Source: a virus | Virus record (IMG/VR): IMGVR_UViG_3300027977_002177 | Location: 1 to 38,796 of that record | Strand: one strand, 5' to 3' | DNA length: 38,796 bases | In this document: positions 15,001 through 19,244 of the stretch, in pieces | How positions within the stretch are numbered: position 1 is the first letter of the stretch | Layout of the letters: each line of letters opens with the position of its first letter | Made by a program: the position numbers and the translations under genes | Notes under the pieces: model-generated | The model's input: only the letters and a program-made list of their open reading frames with translations | Database searches by the model: none | Told to the model about the DNA's origin: nothing

Positions 15001-15273
15001 AGCATTGAAGTGTATGTGGGCGGTGTACGACAGTACAACTACAGCAACACCACAGCCAACAGTGAATATCGTTACATAGTGTCGCTGTTTGATCCGCTGG
15101 CTATTGAATTCATTGTGGATGATATCTATTCAGCCCCGGCTTCTGGCAGTGAAGTGACCATATTGCAGCGACGCGGTGTCAGCTGGTATGAGCCTGGCAA
15201 CGGCAACCCCAGCAACGGTCTTGCACTGCAAGAAACTGACACTCAAGCTGCAAGGTTTTTGTGTGACAGATAA
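1..15273 (+). CDS. Giant modular virion structural protein (about 5,090 residues; 5' end may lie outside the window)
   Basis: One uninterrupted frame runs from a GTG at base 1 to the TAA at 15273. The window starts on that codon, so no ribosome site is visible and the true start may be upstream. The protein is rich in Thr, Ser, Val, Asn and Gln, as expected for beta-rich fibres. From the N-terminus I can see: a cupredoxin-like segment (residues about 160-240), an aromatic-rich conserved block (about 1340-1560), a seven-blade FG-GAP-like series (about 2280-3230), a helical block with the motif EWLIKTSLIDVEHRIRN (about 3781), and many short fibre-type beta modules up to the C-terminus. Several modules occur more than once. 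The downstream neighbours are fibre and structural genes, so a tail, baseplate or fibre role is inferred. I recognise its blocks as typical of uncultured marine phage virion proteins but cannot name a characterised homologue. Confidence 0.85.
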   Translation: MVEPDAIRQDYQLEPGVISLEPDTQNVKNVITYPGMNDAIGFQGGDKTRADQLYRSEYYAWDPFVDYDAFINFSQYFWLPSGPPTVDVSAVGVPLTDNFVVTRANGVYKFLNVSGNNPTLDLVRGGSYTFEVAQNNKETVNYRVTNNGTTAYLLDLQPNPTITLARGNTYVFNITLTGVFPFWIKTALSLGTGDAYSSGVQRNGSSFGLVTFTVPQDAPDTLYYVSQNQTNLRGTINIVDGTPGTGPGFWIQTNPGIDGVIPTTPNVSSRDVYGVSNNGEDLGTITFNVPQKTAQQFYYDLVDVGPIDLLTTLQFDQINNQPLQQFIDTYGGIDGITYLQTRTLVFTNTVAGGWVDGVTVIPLADRYQVWQINIVTVGLVDTIQLAKITDIATNQKFTISYGNIFSNTSWYKNATGFFQQIPLLTAVVNELYYQDGTDPEIFGSIRLLDPEDVNTIFIDSILGQPNYVSPNDVTFTNGLKVRFTGDVIPVSYGSGTVTISCTGTQAGSNFVSCNSTAELYEGEEIVFSGITAGGIVPGQSYYIKTIGATGTEFSLALVADGATVELTTATVSGFTGVAIANNEFYVAGVGTAIELLPVRNFITPETYVIDANDSTIASEPDKVDYLTIDRASKDLNAWTRSNRWFHVDVLQASAEYNNTVAEFDNNYRAKRPIIVFQPDIRLYNMGTEGKQPVDIIDFEETDALSNIEGATSYASDGYAFVDGTRVIFAADEDPEVRNKIYVVQFITPDSVPPLIAQPIIHLVLASDGLVLTDQSVLCLDGNDLRGVSFWYNGIDWTEAQQKTSVQQAPLFDVYDLTGTSFGNNTTYPSTTFIGSKLFSYAVGDSGVLDPILQFPLQYLNINNVGDIVFENNLYKDTFLYVEDNVSITSDISSGVARQYSDRVTFNRLLGWQTAAADSQQYQQFKFTYTSQTLKLDVAVGTDSALPPVKIYVGAEFVLPSLYTYQIDSDSTTITLTNEYLPTDVIEVLVLSDQISEVAFFQVPINLQNNPLNTNSPSFTLGTIRTHYETICENLVTLSGPINGANNTRDLGNLVPFGLTILQQSAPLTLAGYFLRSQTYNIFSSLQYNSNEYLKFKGQLLNAVTQQVVQFQTTGQVLDTALADITAGRIESQPFYWSDMIPAGAVYQTTQYTVSRTTTDTFDTINVYNYSSANYQGMNVYLNSVILTRDLDYTVPTDGPRIVVTATLVLGDVLTIQEYSVTYGSFVPNTPTKLGLYPAYRPEIVTQKTSSGSQTVIIGHDGSVTRTFGDIRDDVLLEFETRIFNNLKLDGNPVPLTQTDVLPGQFRTTGYNTQQIDQILNTDFLSYVAWNKLDYRTQDYEAANEFSWNYSSSQSKLDNAPLLGAWRGIYRYYYDTQQPALAPWEMLGFTIKPTWWQDNYGPGPYTQDNLVLWDDLEAGYVADPVAPYYLPEYARPGLTSVIPTGTEGELLSPFDSVMGTYNDQTFRKSWSLDDGGPVEASWWNSSAYPFAVMRLLALTRPAKFFALFADRDLYKYDPVLEQFLYNNRYRLDANNLEIYGNGVSKASYINWIVDFNRQSGIDSTADLTADLGALDVRLCYRMASFSDKQYIKIYTEKSSPNSVNTTFLIPDESYDLLLYKNQPFDRASYSAVVIQQVSGGYAVFGYSTTQPYFNVIQSAYAGRLKTYDVAGITVRVPTLYTDRVIQIPYGYVFATETAVSDFLLSLGQYLQRQGLVFDNTTNGYQLDWGQMVTEFLYWSQQGWDENALINLNPLAFRLSITRDQAVVDSVAAQTVDNILLDQNRTELPTRNLIITRLDNTFTVEPATDQTLSYIDLKYTTYEHLMVFNNASVFGDLIYQPVTGARQSRLNLIAVTTTEWNGSVDAQGFILNQDNVQEWNNYTVYPKGQIVKFKGAYYSAANIVQPTAVFNANDWLASDYTQIELGLLPNLANKADQLQNSYNINTANLETDNDLLSYGLIGFRPREYMTSLNLDDVSQLNVYRQFLGSKGTVLSAELFSQANLGKESADYSIYENWAVQRAVYGANANRSFFQLQLNRALLDSNPALVQVINPQQASEADQTVLVSDIWRQSYKITSPDILPTTTTLPTDIALPTAGYVNLEDVDITVFDIDNTDSLAANIDSIGVGTNIWVAKVNAYDWDIYRTEAVPGTINHVCDNLDGTSLVIFSGQHGLSAQDQLIIRFFDPEVNGVYTVLSVVSLDTITIAFSFGTDRTVVNGTGLAFTLQTQRVAQASDTLALPYANTIRAGAKVWVDNNGEDLWTVLQKQEVFSQLLSLTPEQTDVGEQYGSSVAQAQNKLAILIGSAKYRLPAGATEWNIFNSYTVNSIVYVSDPYQTEFFQCILAIDNDGSTLIDIYNTTYWTPFSLNSLPRRGAVYVYVKSSSDVYTPINPTAPADAVLTLDVLDVSGGPFDGETAARDLGASVDFGNQTWAVAGAPGSLGSTGAVDNGYAMIIFRDPLLGRPGTNAFAVWQLLTSPGSVTAAEEFGYSVAISQDERWMYVGAPGANKVYAFGQTDWQLQKVTALGTGTITNYYIGADIQIDNDAQLTVSVGGDDQRLNVDYVVSNSLTEVVFTVPPALNDAVEIIRTSRKILDYQASYDVVPSATSGSGTGAEFTVVYQRNQVGQPGALKGVVAISAAGINYQVGDTITLAAASFGGAVANGAITLTVPAAGVGLNGELLAVTIAYTPVALTTTFSLNEYLFTADNINSFTLLVDNVLQRPNIDYTFNTGTGDVTFAAASNPPAGATILARAEGYFAYAGTITDATSVPGDRFGHSVSTSTDGRQILIGAPDRTVDANTEAGSVYVYDRNTQRFIYGTDGSTVQFTALGSVTEPVSVLVNGTFLVNQNNAKPDQSDTFAVSGNTVTILADLQIGDIIEIETNDFQFVQIINQQTPEEFSNYGTATDLCSYNCSLYVGASGSGVQQFKAGAVERLVNQSLTYGITQCGNPLGDLDNGDTLRVNNQDVVVPSAWSSITAYPVNTVVYATVTPITTIYASLQSVPAATALTNISYWRVIETTTVLASVEYRALAAQINIDVPNVTASVDDHGHLTIAVKNSAAAPVGEKLSVLPGSIGTAFYDIDFTTYRFTQTIVSPYPVAYSEFGASLSIDDSAEALVVGAPRGTLYLITVFDLSTTVYDEDATDFFDETVQSGAVYTYDLLASANSSVANPDKFVFGQQIANPAVASFDQYGTAVNYTGGLVLSSAPGNDVEDSTLTANYGTVFVSVNATNTAAWTVLREQKPVVDVRLLNSVYAYDRITSAVAQYFDFFDPLQGKILGAARQNLDYIGAVDPASYNVGPVSIRGTTWGQSQVGETWWNTSTVRFIDPNQDNIVYASRRWGQTFPGSSVDVYQWTVSTTPPATYAGPGVPLTTLSYVINTVLTPAGIFVTEYYFWVQGITVTATQKGKTLPISTVANYIENPRASGIAYLAALNASTVALYNATDYIQAQDTILSIEFDKQLTNDNVHVEYELVAQDREDAFISDNLYRKLQDSFCGVDTNGNLVPDVNLGPAERYGVQFRPRQSMFVNRFAALRNYLTKANTILARYAIAEDRQFVLLNSADPEPSAGSGLWNKRVANLEILGFQNINTVPVGYAYLVESDSNNRGLWTIYTVTQLGIVPTVVRSLTLTRVQNFDTRQYWNYVNWYLPGYNTSSQILVEVPNTAGLSTLDVPVGSSVRVTANSAGKFEIYLRTATGFDRVGLQDGTIAFAQELWDYALGRYGFDLEVFDAQYFDQEPVIETRKIIQAINEELFVDDLLIERNRLLTGVFNFVLSESAAPEWLIKTSLIDVEHRIRNLVPFQNFSRDNQEFVLDYINEVKPYHVQIREFNLRYNGFDQWFGDITDFDLPAYFNSSLQVPQFTSPVLLPYEAGTALNTETNNLSNLPANSTVWSSWPYSQWFNNYLLSLDSIALFETGSGYTEPPDVVITANANDPAPAVPAQATAVLNSAGQVEAVNIVVNGVGYRSTPSVLFVGGNGSGAVAYARMTNDVVREFRTVIRYDRFQYQTVIQAWNSSGTYENGTLVRHLDRVWSALNADGSSAVVGPTFDLENWQLVNAATYTYPGATEATGLTGVDRTMGLYVPGANSPGLELPLLVAGVDYPGVQVWGEYFTGTQTLDANYQSEFADIYLGTRFSDINVDGGEFIGPYEGHAPEELINGSEYDTMDLRVYTRPGSDWQSDGHGFQIGTIRYTFDPAVTLIYSWRDVVETPFTIVVSNLTTGGVLVESLDYVIDWAQQTVEILNNAATDDIINIDVYEIGGGSQLFRQTYTGTEVLADGLKITVPVGYSEIVSADLWINGAKVALPTVEPYTESVTYSNLNAYDANDIVLNNAEITVTNTASGSNAVTCNTTAALTTGQPIQFSGSVFGGIVPGQLYYVQTILNGVSFVLSAVAGSTTAVTLTTATGSMIGAPQGAYYRAVQGVPAGIELTNTNYWLPFVPSRRSKLTVTATVTATDLLSLLILGNAVSITVTDTIALGNAIVLQGSTSPLYVGQPVSFSGYSLGGVLTNTAYQVFSIVSDSINAITITEDGVTELALIDDEADWSGQLTAKFQPSTYQSWSTPVSQTFVVDQNIIDNGGVTLADAPILNNAANMIVMVNGVRVLGPSCIEWLGDGTTASFGLPQRMGTSFLQSSINENSDIQVYVDAVLQKQSFGAQTGVYSVSAWNGSNTPGRQVIFTTPPASGAVIVIAVSTLAVCEFVYDASQPVFTADLQFSSLLNLGDVIQVITWNDTVQQRVLTLTFTGPVQTGITTVEPYDILDYDSPSINNPFEPLPGLFDAEIGSSIPTNDFDLLRDNVNASRLWVTLDGARLFEGSDYTIQGQFLILTQGAINSNQTVIVTEFTNSVVPEAVEFRVFQDMRGVQATYRMTRSSTTYTEQAVSATADVIVVNNVQNLSQPDLTNGVFGLVTINGERIMYRNRDLVTNTISGLRRGTAGTATAEHDAGSVVYDIGQGNLLNQLFQDYLVQDTGMGDGTTTVFYAPSIDIADFGDSSTIYVESIEVYVGGVRQYNYSNTTANSEYRYIVSLFDPLAIEFIVDDIYSAPASGSEVTILQRRGVSWYEPGNGNPSNGLALQETDTQAARFLCDR
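478..905 (+). repeat. Two cupredoxin-like segments in the giant virion protein
   Basis: Residues about 160-240 follow the pattern of a small cupredoxin-like domain common in marine phage and bacterial proteins: an opening RGNTYVFN, then PFWIKT, then a GV-x-NG turn, then VPQDAPDTLYYV and a closing GTINIVDG. In copper-binding relatives the last strand carries Cys, His and Met. Here that stretch reads YYVSQNQTNLRG, so the expected ligands are absent. A second, more degenerate copy follows at about residues 245-302 (GFWIQT, GVSNNGEDLGTITFNVP, QFYYDL). A structural rather than redox role is inferred. Confidence 0.5.
1489..1743 (+). repeat. GIVPG module, copy 1 of 3 in the giant protein
   Basis: Residues about 497-581 share a pattern with two later segments of the same protein: a T/S-rich strand, a C-N-S/T turn, 'G-x-x-I-x-FSG', 'GGIVPGQSYYIKTI' and a closing LTTATVSG. 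Copy 2 is at 13003-13242 and copy 3 at 13408-13662. This points to internal duplication of a beta-sandwich-like unit. The function is unknown. Confidence 0.6.
5626..5757 (+). repeat. CBM5/12-like (chitin-binding-type) module 1 in the giant protein
   Basis: Residues about 1876-1919 fit the short aromatic pattern of CBM5/12 modules: EWNNYTVYPKGQIVKFKG, then AYYSA, then a spacer, then NDWLAS. The order W, Y, G-x-x-V, Y-x-A and terminal W is visible. Similar units occur at about 6940-7085, 8899-9050, 12031-12165 and, interrupted, 12946-13320. The family binds insoluble polysaccharide. Binding by this copy is inference. Confidence 0.45.
6940..7085 (+). repeat. CBM5/12-like module 2 in the giant protein
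   Basis: Residues about 2314-2361 read EWNIFNSYTVNSIVYV, then EFFQCILAIDNDG, then TTYWTPFS. The W/Y ... V-x-V ... F-Q-C ... YW order matches the module at 5626, though the glycine before the V strand is missing. Confidence 0.4.
8899..9050 (+). repeat. CBM5/12-like module 3 in the giant protein
   Basis: Residues about 2967-3017 contain AWSSITAYPVNTVVYA, IYASLQSVPAATAL and NISYWRVI. It lies between two FG-GAP-like blades, so a carbohydrate-binding-type unit appears inserted in the propeller series. Confidence 0.4.
12031..12165 (+). repeat. CBM5/12-like module 4 in the giant protein
   Basis: Residues about 4011-4055 contain AWNSSGTYENGTLVRHLD, VWSALNADGSS and LENWQLVNAA. This is the closest of the series to the classical pattern (AW, Y, G-x-x-V, x-W/Y-x-A, W-x-x-V). 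Confidence 0.5.
13003..13242 (+). repeat. GIVPG module, copy 2 of 3 in the giant protein
   Basis: Residues about 4335-4414 repeat the module seen at 1489-1743, including SNAVTCNTTAALTTGQPI, FSGSVFGGIVPGQLYYV and LTTATGSM. It seems to be inserted within a CBM5/12-like unit: the fragment LNAYDANDIVLNNAE lies before it and PQGAYYRAVQGVPAG with TNYW lies after it. Confidence 0.6.
13408..13662 (+). repeat. GIVPG module, copy 3 of 3 in the giant protein
   Basis: Residues about 4470-4554 are the most diverged copy. They keep GNAIVLQGSTSPLYVGQPV, FSGYSLGGVLTNTAYQV and the spacing of the other two copies, but lack the VPG triplet and the cysteine. Confidence 0.45.
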
Positions 15274-15277
15274 TCAG

Positions 15278-15285
15278 CATAAATA
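15278..15285 (+). promoter_or_regulatory. T4-like late promoter octamer CATAAATA
   Basis: CATAAATA differs by one base from the T4 late consensus TATAAATA and lies just after the giant gene, 7 bases before the ATG at 15293. Late promoters of T4-like phages need only this -10-type box, read with the gp55-type sigma and the sliding clamp. The very short distance to the start codon lowers confidence. Confidence 0.4.
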
Positions 15286-15292
15286 ACAGACC

Positions 15293-15445
15293 ATGTCCAA
15301 TACATCTTTAACACAGCCCGCTGATCCCAAACTCAATGCACAACCTGTGCGTAAACCCAACGAAACCGGCACCATCAGTGTGCAAGCACATTTTAGAATC
15401 TTTGATCCCACAACGCAAAAAACCATTGTGGAGGGGCGAGCATGA
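15293..15445 (+). CDS. Small conserved phage protein, 50 residues
   Basis: ATG at 15293 to TGA at 15443-15445. The protein starts MSNTSLTQPADPKLNAQ, has a Pro/Asn-rich, probably disordered first half and a strand-like second half (TISVQAHFRIFDPTTQK). The stop overlaps the next start as ATGA, and the next gene's Shine-Dalgarno sequence (GGAGGGG, 15430-15436) lies inside this gene, so the two are translationally coupled. Similar short proteins accompany the following structural protein in marine phages, as I remember. The function is unknown. A virion accessory or assembly role is inferred only from position. Confidence 0.65.
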   Translation: MSNTSLTQPADPKLNAQPVRKPNETGTISVQAHFRIFDPTTQKTIVEGRA

Positions 15446-16047
15446 TTCATCCCGGACTGTGCAAAATTGAAGGATTTGTCAAGATCTACAACCCTGTCAC
15501 TGGCGAAGTGCTAGTGAACAAAAAGAATGCCATTCACTATGAAAACATCAGTTTGGCCATGGCTCAAACACTGAGCGATCGCAACATTGGATATATCTAT
15601 GAAATGGCCTTTGGCAACGGCGGCAGCTCAGTAGACCCCACAGGAGTTATTACCTATTTGCCCCCAAACACCACAGGACAAAACGCTGACTTGTACAATC
15701 AAACCTATTCCAAAGTGGTCAATGACAATTCAGCAGCTGACACTGATCCAGAAAACAACCGAATGACACCGCTGCATGTCAGCGGTAACGTTTTTAGTGA
15801 CATTCTGGTGACTTGTTTGTTGGACTATGGCGAGCCGCCCGAACAACAGGCCTTTGACAATTCAACCAATTTCAACGGCGAATTTGTATTTGACGAATTA
15901 GGGTTAAAAACCTGGAACGGAGCGGTGGATAATTTGCGCCTGATCACTCATGTGATTTTCCATCCGGTACAAAAAAGTTTGAATCGTCAGATTCAAATTG
16001 ATTACACCCTGCGTATACAGACGCTGAGCAACATAAATGCTGTATAA
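15442..16047 (+). CDS. Putative virion structural protein (201 residues)
   Basis: The start ATG at 15442 has a strong ribosome site (GGAGGGG, 15430-15436, five bases before). The N-terminus CKIEGFVKIYNPVTGEVLVN looks like a beta-hairpin domain. The middle carries a glycine-rich loop (AFGNGGSSVDPTGVITYLPP), and the C-terminus is strand-rich (LRLITHVIFHPVQKS, QIDYTLRIQTL). I recognise this layout from structural proteins near tail-fibre genes of marine T4-like phages but cannot assign a gp number. It lies between the giant protein and the tail fibre, with a late promoter inside its 3' end. A tail or baseplate attachment role is inferred. Confidence 0.65.
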   Translation: MIHPGLCKIEGFVKIYNPVTGEVLVNKKNAIHYENISLAMAQTLSDRNIGYIYEMAFGNGGSSVDPTGVITYLPPNTTGQNADLYNQTYSKVVNDNSAADTDPENNRMTPLHVSGNVFSDILVTCLLDYGEPPEQQAFDNSTNFNGEFVFDELGLKTWNGAVDNLRLITHVIFHPVQKSLNRQIQIDYTLRIQTLSNINAV

Positions 16048-16050
16048 ATA
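16043..16050 (+). promoter_or_regulatory. T4-like late promoter TATAAATA
   Basis: This is an exact match to the T4 late-promoter octamer, overlapping the stop codon of the 201-residue gene and ending 25 bases before the ATG of the tail-fibre gene at 16076. The distance leaves room for a short leader with a ribosome site (AGGT near 16064). It supports membership of the T4-like group and late expression of the fibre gene. Confidence 0.7.
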
Positions 16051-16075
16051 TTGGAAATAAGAACAGGTAACTGAC

Positions 16076-17863
16076 ATGGCATATACAATCAATCTAACCG
16101 ACGGCACAGTTTTTGCAACCATAACTGACGGTACCATCAACACAGCAAGCTCAATGATTTTGGTGGGCAAAAACTACGCTGGCTATGGTGAATTTTTAGA
16201 CGAAAATTTCATACACTTGTTGGAAAACAATGCCAACACCACAGCTCCTGCAGCACCGCTGACAGGACAACTTTGGTGGGACAAAACCAACAATTTGTTG
16301 AAAGTGTACAACGGGTCCATATTTAAAACCATTTCGGCTGCCACAGCATCAGCTTCGCAACCAGCATCAAACGTCACAGGCGATCTATGGTATGATACTA
16401 CCAATCAACAACTGAAAGTGTACACAGGTGCAGCGTTTATTGTGGTGGGTCCTGGGTTCTCCACTGCACAAGGCACATCAGGTGCCATACCTGAAACTAT
16501 TTTGAATTCAGTTGGTGCCACACGATTCATCACCAGTTTGTATGTGAACAATGTCAGAGTTGGTATTGTGTACGAAGGAGCATCATTCACACCCGAAGTC
16601 AGTTTGCAGACAGCTTTCCCCACAATTTTCCCCGGCATCACACTGAGTGCAAGTGTGGCTGGTGCTGTGTTTGCTGGCTCTGCTACCAATGCACAGTTGT
16701 TGGACAACCTTGACAGCCTGCAGTTCATGCGCAGCGATACTGCCACTGCCACAACTGGTGTGCTGCGTGTGCAAAACAACACAGGTTTGTTTGTGGGTGC
16801 TGCCAATGTGTTCAATGTCAACACTACCACCACAGATGCCAACATCAAGAGCAATATCAGTGGTGGCAACTTGATAATTCAAGCCAACGTTGGCGGTGCC
16901 ACATACGATGTGGCCAGGGTACTGGGAGCCAGTGGTATATTTGCTGTGGCCAATGCAGCCACAGTTGGTACCACCCTGACCGTGACTGGCAACAGTGCAG
17001 GCGGTAATTTGACCACAGCTGGGCAGGTGTCAGCCACAGGCAATGTCACTGGTAGCAATATCAACGCTGTGGCACTGGTGCAAGCTGCCACTGTCAGCGC
17101 CACAGCCAACGTTCAAGCAGGCAATTTGCGTACTGCTGGCCTAGTTAGTGCCACAGGAAACATAACTTCAGCGGCCAACGTTGCAGGCACATACTTCCTG
17201 GGCAATGGTTCCCAACTTACAGGATTGAGTCTAGGTGTGAGTGTGACCAAGATTGAAAATGGTACTTCTGAAGGCTTTATCAATGCGCCCAATGGCAACA
17301 TTGCATTTACCGTAGCCGGTGTGGCCAATGTGGCTGTGATCACATCAGGCACTGCTTTCTTTGCTGGCAACGTCAGCACAATTGGTATTGAAAAAACTGG
17401 AACCAATGCCATTGGTAACATTGGTTCCAGTTCAAATTACTTTAACCGTGTGTTTGCCACTGCTACCACAGCATTGTACGCTGACGTTGCAGAACGCTTT
17501 GCAGCAGATGAATTGTTGGAACCGGGCACAGTGGTAGAGTTAGGCGGTTCAAAAGAAATTACTCGAAGCACTGAAGATTTAAGTGAGAATGTGTTTGGTG
17601 TTATAAGTACAAGACCAGCCTACACTATGAACGGCGGAGCCGGTGAGGATGACACACATCCTCCGGTTGCAATGACCGGACGAGTGCCTGTAAAATGTGT
17701 GGGTACAGTGCGCCGAGGCGATCGACTGGTCAGTGCTGGAGATGGATCGGCTAGAGCAGCACAGCCAGGCGAAGCCACAGCGTTCAATGTGATTGGTCGA
17801 TCTTTGGAAAACAAACATTTAGCAGAGTTAGGCACAATTGAAGCAATTGTGACCATCAAATAA
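16076..17863 (+). CDS. Tail fibre protein (595 residues)
   Basis: Three parts are visible. The N-terminal part (residues 1-125) has two GQLWWDKTNNLLKVYNG / GDLWYDTTNQQLKVYTG units, typical of phage fibre adaptor regions in marine phages. The middle (about 215-385) is a low-complexity beta-stalk built from short repeats such as TAGQVSATGNVTGSNI and ATANVQAGNL. The C-terminal part (about 465-595) begins ADVAERFAADE and has EPGTVVELGG, ENVFGVISTRPAY, MTGRVPVKCVGTVRRGD and VIGRSLENK. It resembles the globular ends of many tail fibres, some of which are related to self-cleaving Peptidase_G2-type domains; cleavage is not established here. It is preceded by a perfect T4-type late promoter. The role in host recognition is inferred. 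Confidence 0.75.
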   Translation: MAYTINLTDGTVFATITDGTINTASSMILVGKNYAGYGEFLDENFIHLLENNANTTAPAAPLTGQLWWDKTNNLLKVYNGSIFKTISAATASASQPASNVTGDLWYDTTNQQLKVYTGAAFIVVGPGFSTAQGTSGAIPETILNSVGATRFITSLYVNNVRVGIVYEGASFTPEVSLQTAFPTIFPGITLSASVAGAVFAGSATNAQLLDNLDSLQFMRSDTATATTGVLRVQNNTGLFVGAANVFNVNTTTTDANIKSNISGGNLIIQANVGGATYDVARVLGASGIFAVANAATVGTTLTVTGNSAGGNLTTAGQVSATGNVTGSNINAVALVQAATVSATANVQAGNLRTAGLVSATGNITSAANVAGTYFLGNGSQLTGLSLGVSVTKIENGTSEGFINAPNGNIAFTVAGVANVAVITSGTAFFAGNVSTIGIEKTGTNAIGNIGSSSNYFNRVFATATTALYADVAERFAADELLEPGTVVELGGSKEITRSTEDLSENVFGVISTRPAYTMNGGAGEDDTHPPVAMTGRVPVKCVGTVRRGDRLVSAGDGSARAAQPGEATAFNVIGRSLENKHLAELGTIEAIVTIK

Positions 17864-17882
17864 TAAACGTAGGACACAAAAA

Positions 17883-18881
17883 ATGACATATTCAGCAGGC
17901 GGCTTGATTCAAGCAACAGATTACAATGGTTTTGCAGATACCACTGTGGGAGCCAATGTCAACGCTACCTGGGGCACTGGCGTGACCAGTGCTGGTTATG
18001 GGCAAACTGCTCTTACCACTGTGAGTGCAGCCGGCACGGTCACAGCCACCAACTGGGCCAGTCTAGTCAATACCATTGCTGCTATGGCTGCTCATCAAGG
18101 CACCTCAATCACTGCCAGATCGGCACCGGTGGCCACCAATCTTATACAAATATTGGCTGCTGTCAACACAGACATCACCAACTGTTTCAACAATCGAGGC
18201 AACGCTGTGGCCAATGGCACCCAATTTACTGGGTACACCGGAACCAACAGCAAAACTACGCAAACAGGCACGTCTGGCGGCGGTGCATGGACCATCACAT
18301 TCACCAATACGGTGACTTTTGCATCAGCTAACGCGGCTAGATATTTTTTCAACGCTGGCGGCAGAATCAAAATTGATGTGGCCAAATCCAGTACCGGACT
18401 CACTGGTGATCCTGAATGGAATGATCTGGCTACCACCTTGTGCGGCGACATTTTTATCACTGGCGGTGCCTACAGCCAAACCATCGCTGGTCAGGTCTAC
18501 ACCGGCACCACCAAGATTGGCGGCACAGGCACACCCACCACCTTGACCACTACCACAGGCTTTTTCGATCTCACACCCGGCGGAGCAGCAGTCATTGTTT
18601 ACAAACAGTTTGCAGATACAGCGCCATACACTGCCAATTTTATACAACACAGTTTGAGTCTTAATGCAGCCAGCACTGTGTTGACCATTACCACACTGTG
18701 GTCAGCCAGTGACTCCAACACACCACCTGTGGGTGGTACTGATCCAATTACCGGTGGTACCGCAGCCTCAGGTGCCACTCCGGGCACAGCACCCTGTACC
18801 ATTGTGACATACTTCCCACCAAGCACCACTTACCTCTCTGCGTCATGGGGCACACCCGCAGTAGCAGCCACCACAGTCTAA
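17883..18881 (+). CDS. Putative virion structural protein, fibre-associated (332 residues)
   Basis: ATG at 17883 with a GTAGGA ribosome site (17870-17875). The N-terminus (MTYSAGGLIQATDYNGFAD, WGTG, GYGQT) resembles a family of marine phage structural proteins. It is followed by a helical stretch (residues about 55-105), a Gly/Thr-rich turn region (TQTGTSGGGAWTITFTNTV), an FFNAGGRIKI segment, and a beta-rich, threonine-rich C-terminus. It ends just before a terminator and is the last gene of the structural block. I recognise the NAGG-RIKI type of motif from phage tail proteins but cannot name a function. Confidence 0.6.
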   Translation: MTYSAGGLIQATDYNGFADTTVGANVNATWGTGVTSAGYGQTALTTVSAAGTVTATNWASLVNTIAAMAAHQGTSITARSAPVATNLIQILAAVNTDITNCFNNRGNAVANGTQFTGYTGTNSKTTQTGTSGGGAWTITFTNTVTFASANAARYFFNAGGRIKIDVAKSSTGLTGDPEWNDLATTLCGDIFITGGAYSQTIAGQVYTGTTKIGGTGTPTTLTTTTGFFDLTPGGAAVIVYKQFADTAPYTANFIQHSLSLNAASTVLTITTLWSASDSNTPPVGGTDPITGGTAASGATPGTAPCTIVTYFPPSTTYLSASWGTPAVAATTV

Positions 18882-18886
18882 CCAAA

Positions 18887-18920
18887 AGGGGCAACAGCCC
18901 CTAGACTTTTCCCTGTTTTT
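18887..18920 (+). terminator. Rho-independent terminator
   Basis: AGGGGC (18887-18892), loop AACA, GCCCCT (18897-18902) form a perfect six-pair GC stem, followed by AGACTTTTCCCTGTTTTT. It sits 6 bases after the stop of the last structural gene and marks the boundary to the glycan/radical-SAM block. The T tract is interrupted, so efficiency is uncertain. Confidence 0.7.
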
Positions 18921-18930
18921 CCTGTACAAT
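18902..18930 (+). promoter_or_regulatory. Candidate sigma-70-type promoter for the right-hand operon
   Basis: TAGACT (18902-18907) and TACAAT (18925-18930) are separated by 17 bases and partly overlap the terminator. The expected start of transcription is about at the ATG at 18936, which would give an almost leaderless message. No Shine-Dalgarno sequence is visible before that ATG, which fits. Each hexamer is imperfect. Confidence 0.35.
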
Positions 18931-18935
18931 GCATT

Positions 18936-19244
18936 ATGAATACTGATGCCCTAGTTGCTCACGCACGAGCTCGATTTGATCATGCAGCCGCCCGTCGGGT
19001 GCTAAAAGAGAAATATGAAGCCAAAATGGTGTTTGCCTATGGGGGTGGAATGTGGCGTGCCGGTCCCGACCTGTTGACCACACTGTTGGCTTGCGCACAA
19101 GACAAGGATGTTGTGATACTAGACTTGTATGAAACCCCTGTTAAAATTACAGTAACAGACTTGTTTGCTCGAGCACACGAACGTTGGCAAGAACAAATGA
19201 ACGCATGGAAAGTAGAATGGGACGAACTAAACCAAAAACGTTGA
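18936..19244 (+). CDS. Conserved phage hypothetical protein (102 residues)
   Basis: The protein begins MNTDALVAHARARFDHAAAR and continues LKEKYEAKMVFAYGGGMWRAG, then a strand VVILDLYETPVKITV, then a helix ending WQEQMNAWKVEWDELNQ. It resembles a small family that recurs in marine T4-like phages, which I recognise by pattern but not by function. The layout is helix-beta-helix with no signal peptide or membrane segment. It is the first gene after the terminator, and its 3' end overlaps the following glycosyltransferase gene. A DNA-packaging, chaperone or regulatory role cannot be told apart. Confidence 0.6.
   Translation: MNTDALVAHARARFDHAAARRVLKEKYEAKMVFAYGGGMWRAGPDLLTTLLACAQDKDVVILDLYETPVKITVTDLFARAHERWQEQMNAWKVEWDELNQKR

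Noticed and set aside
16031-16038. ACATAAAT just before the TATAAATA box
   Set aside because: Partial match only and inside coding sequence; the exact TATAAATA nearby explains late expression better.
18440-18664. His/Arg-rich 74-codon + strand frame in the 332-residue structural gene
   Set aside because: The composition is what Thr/Gly/Ala codons give when read out of frame; no start signal.
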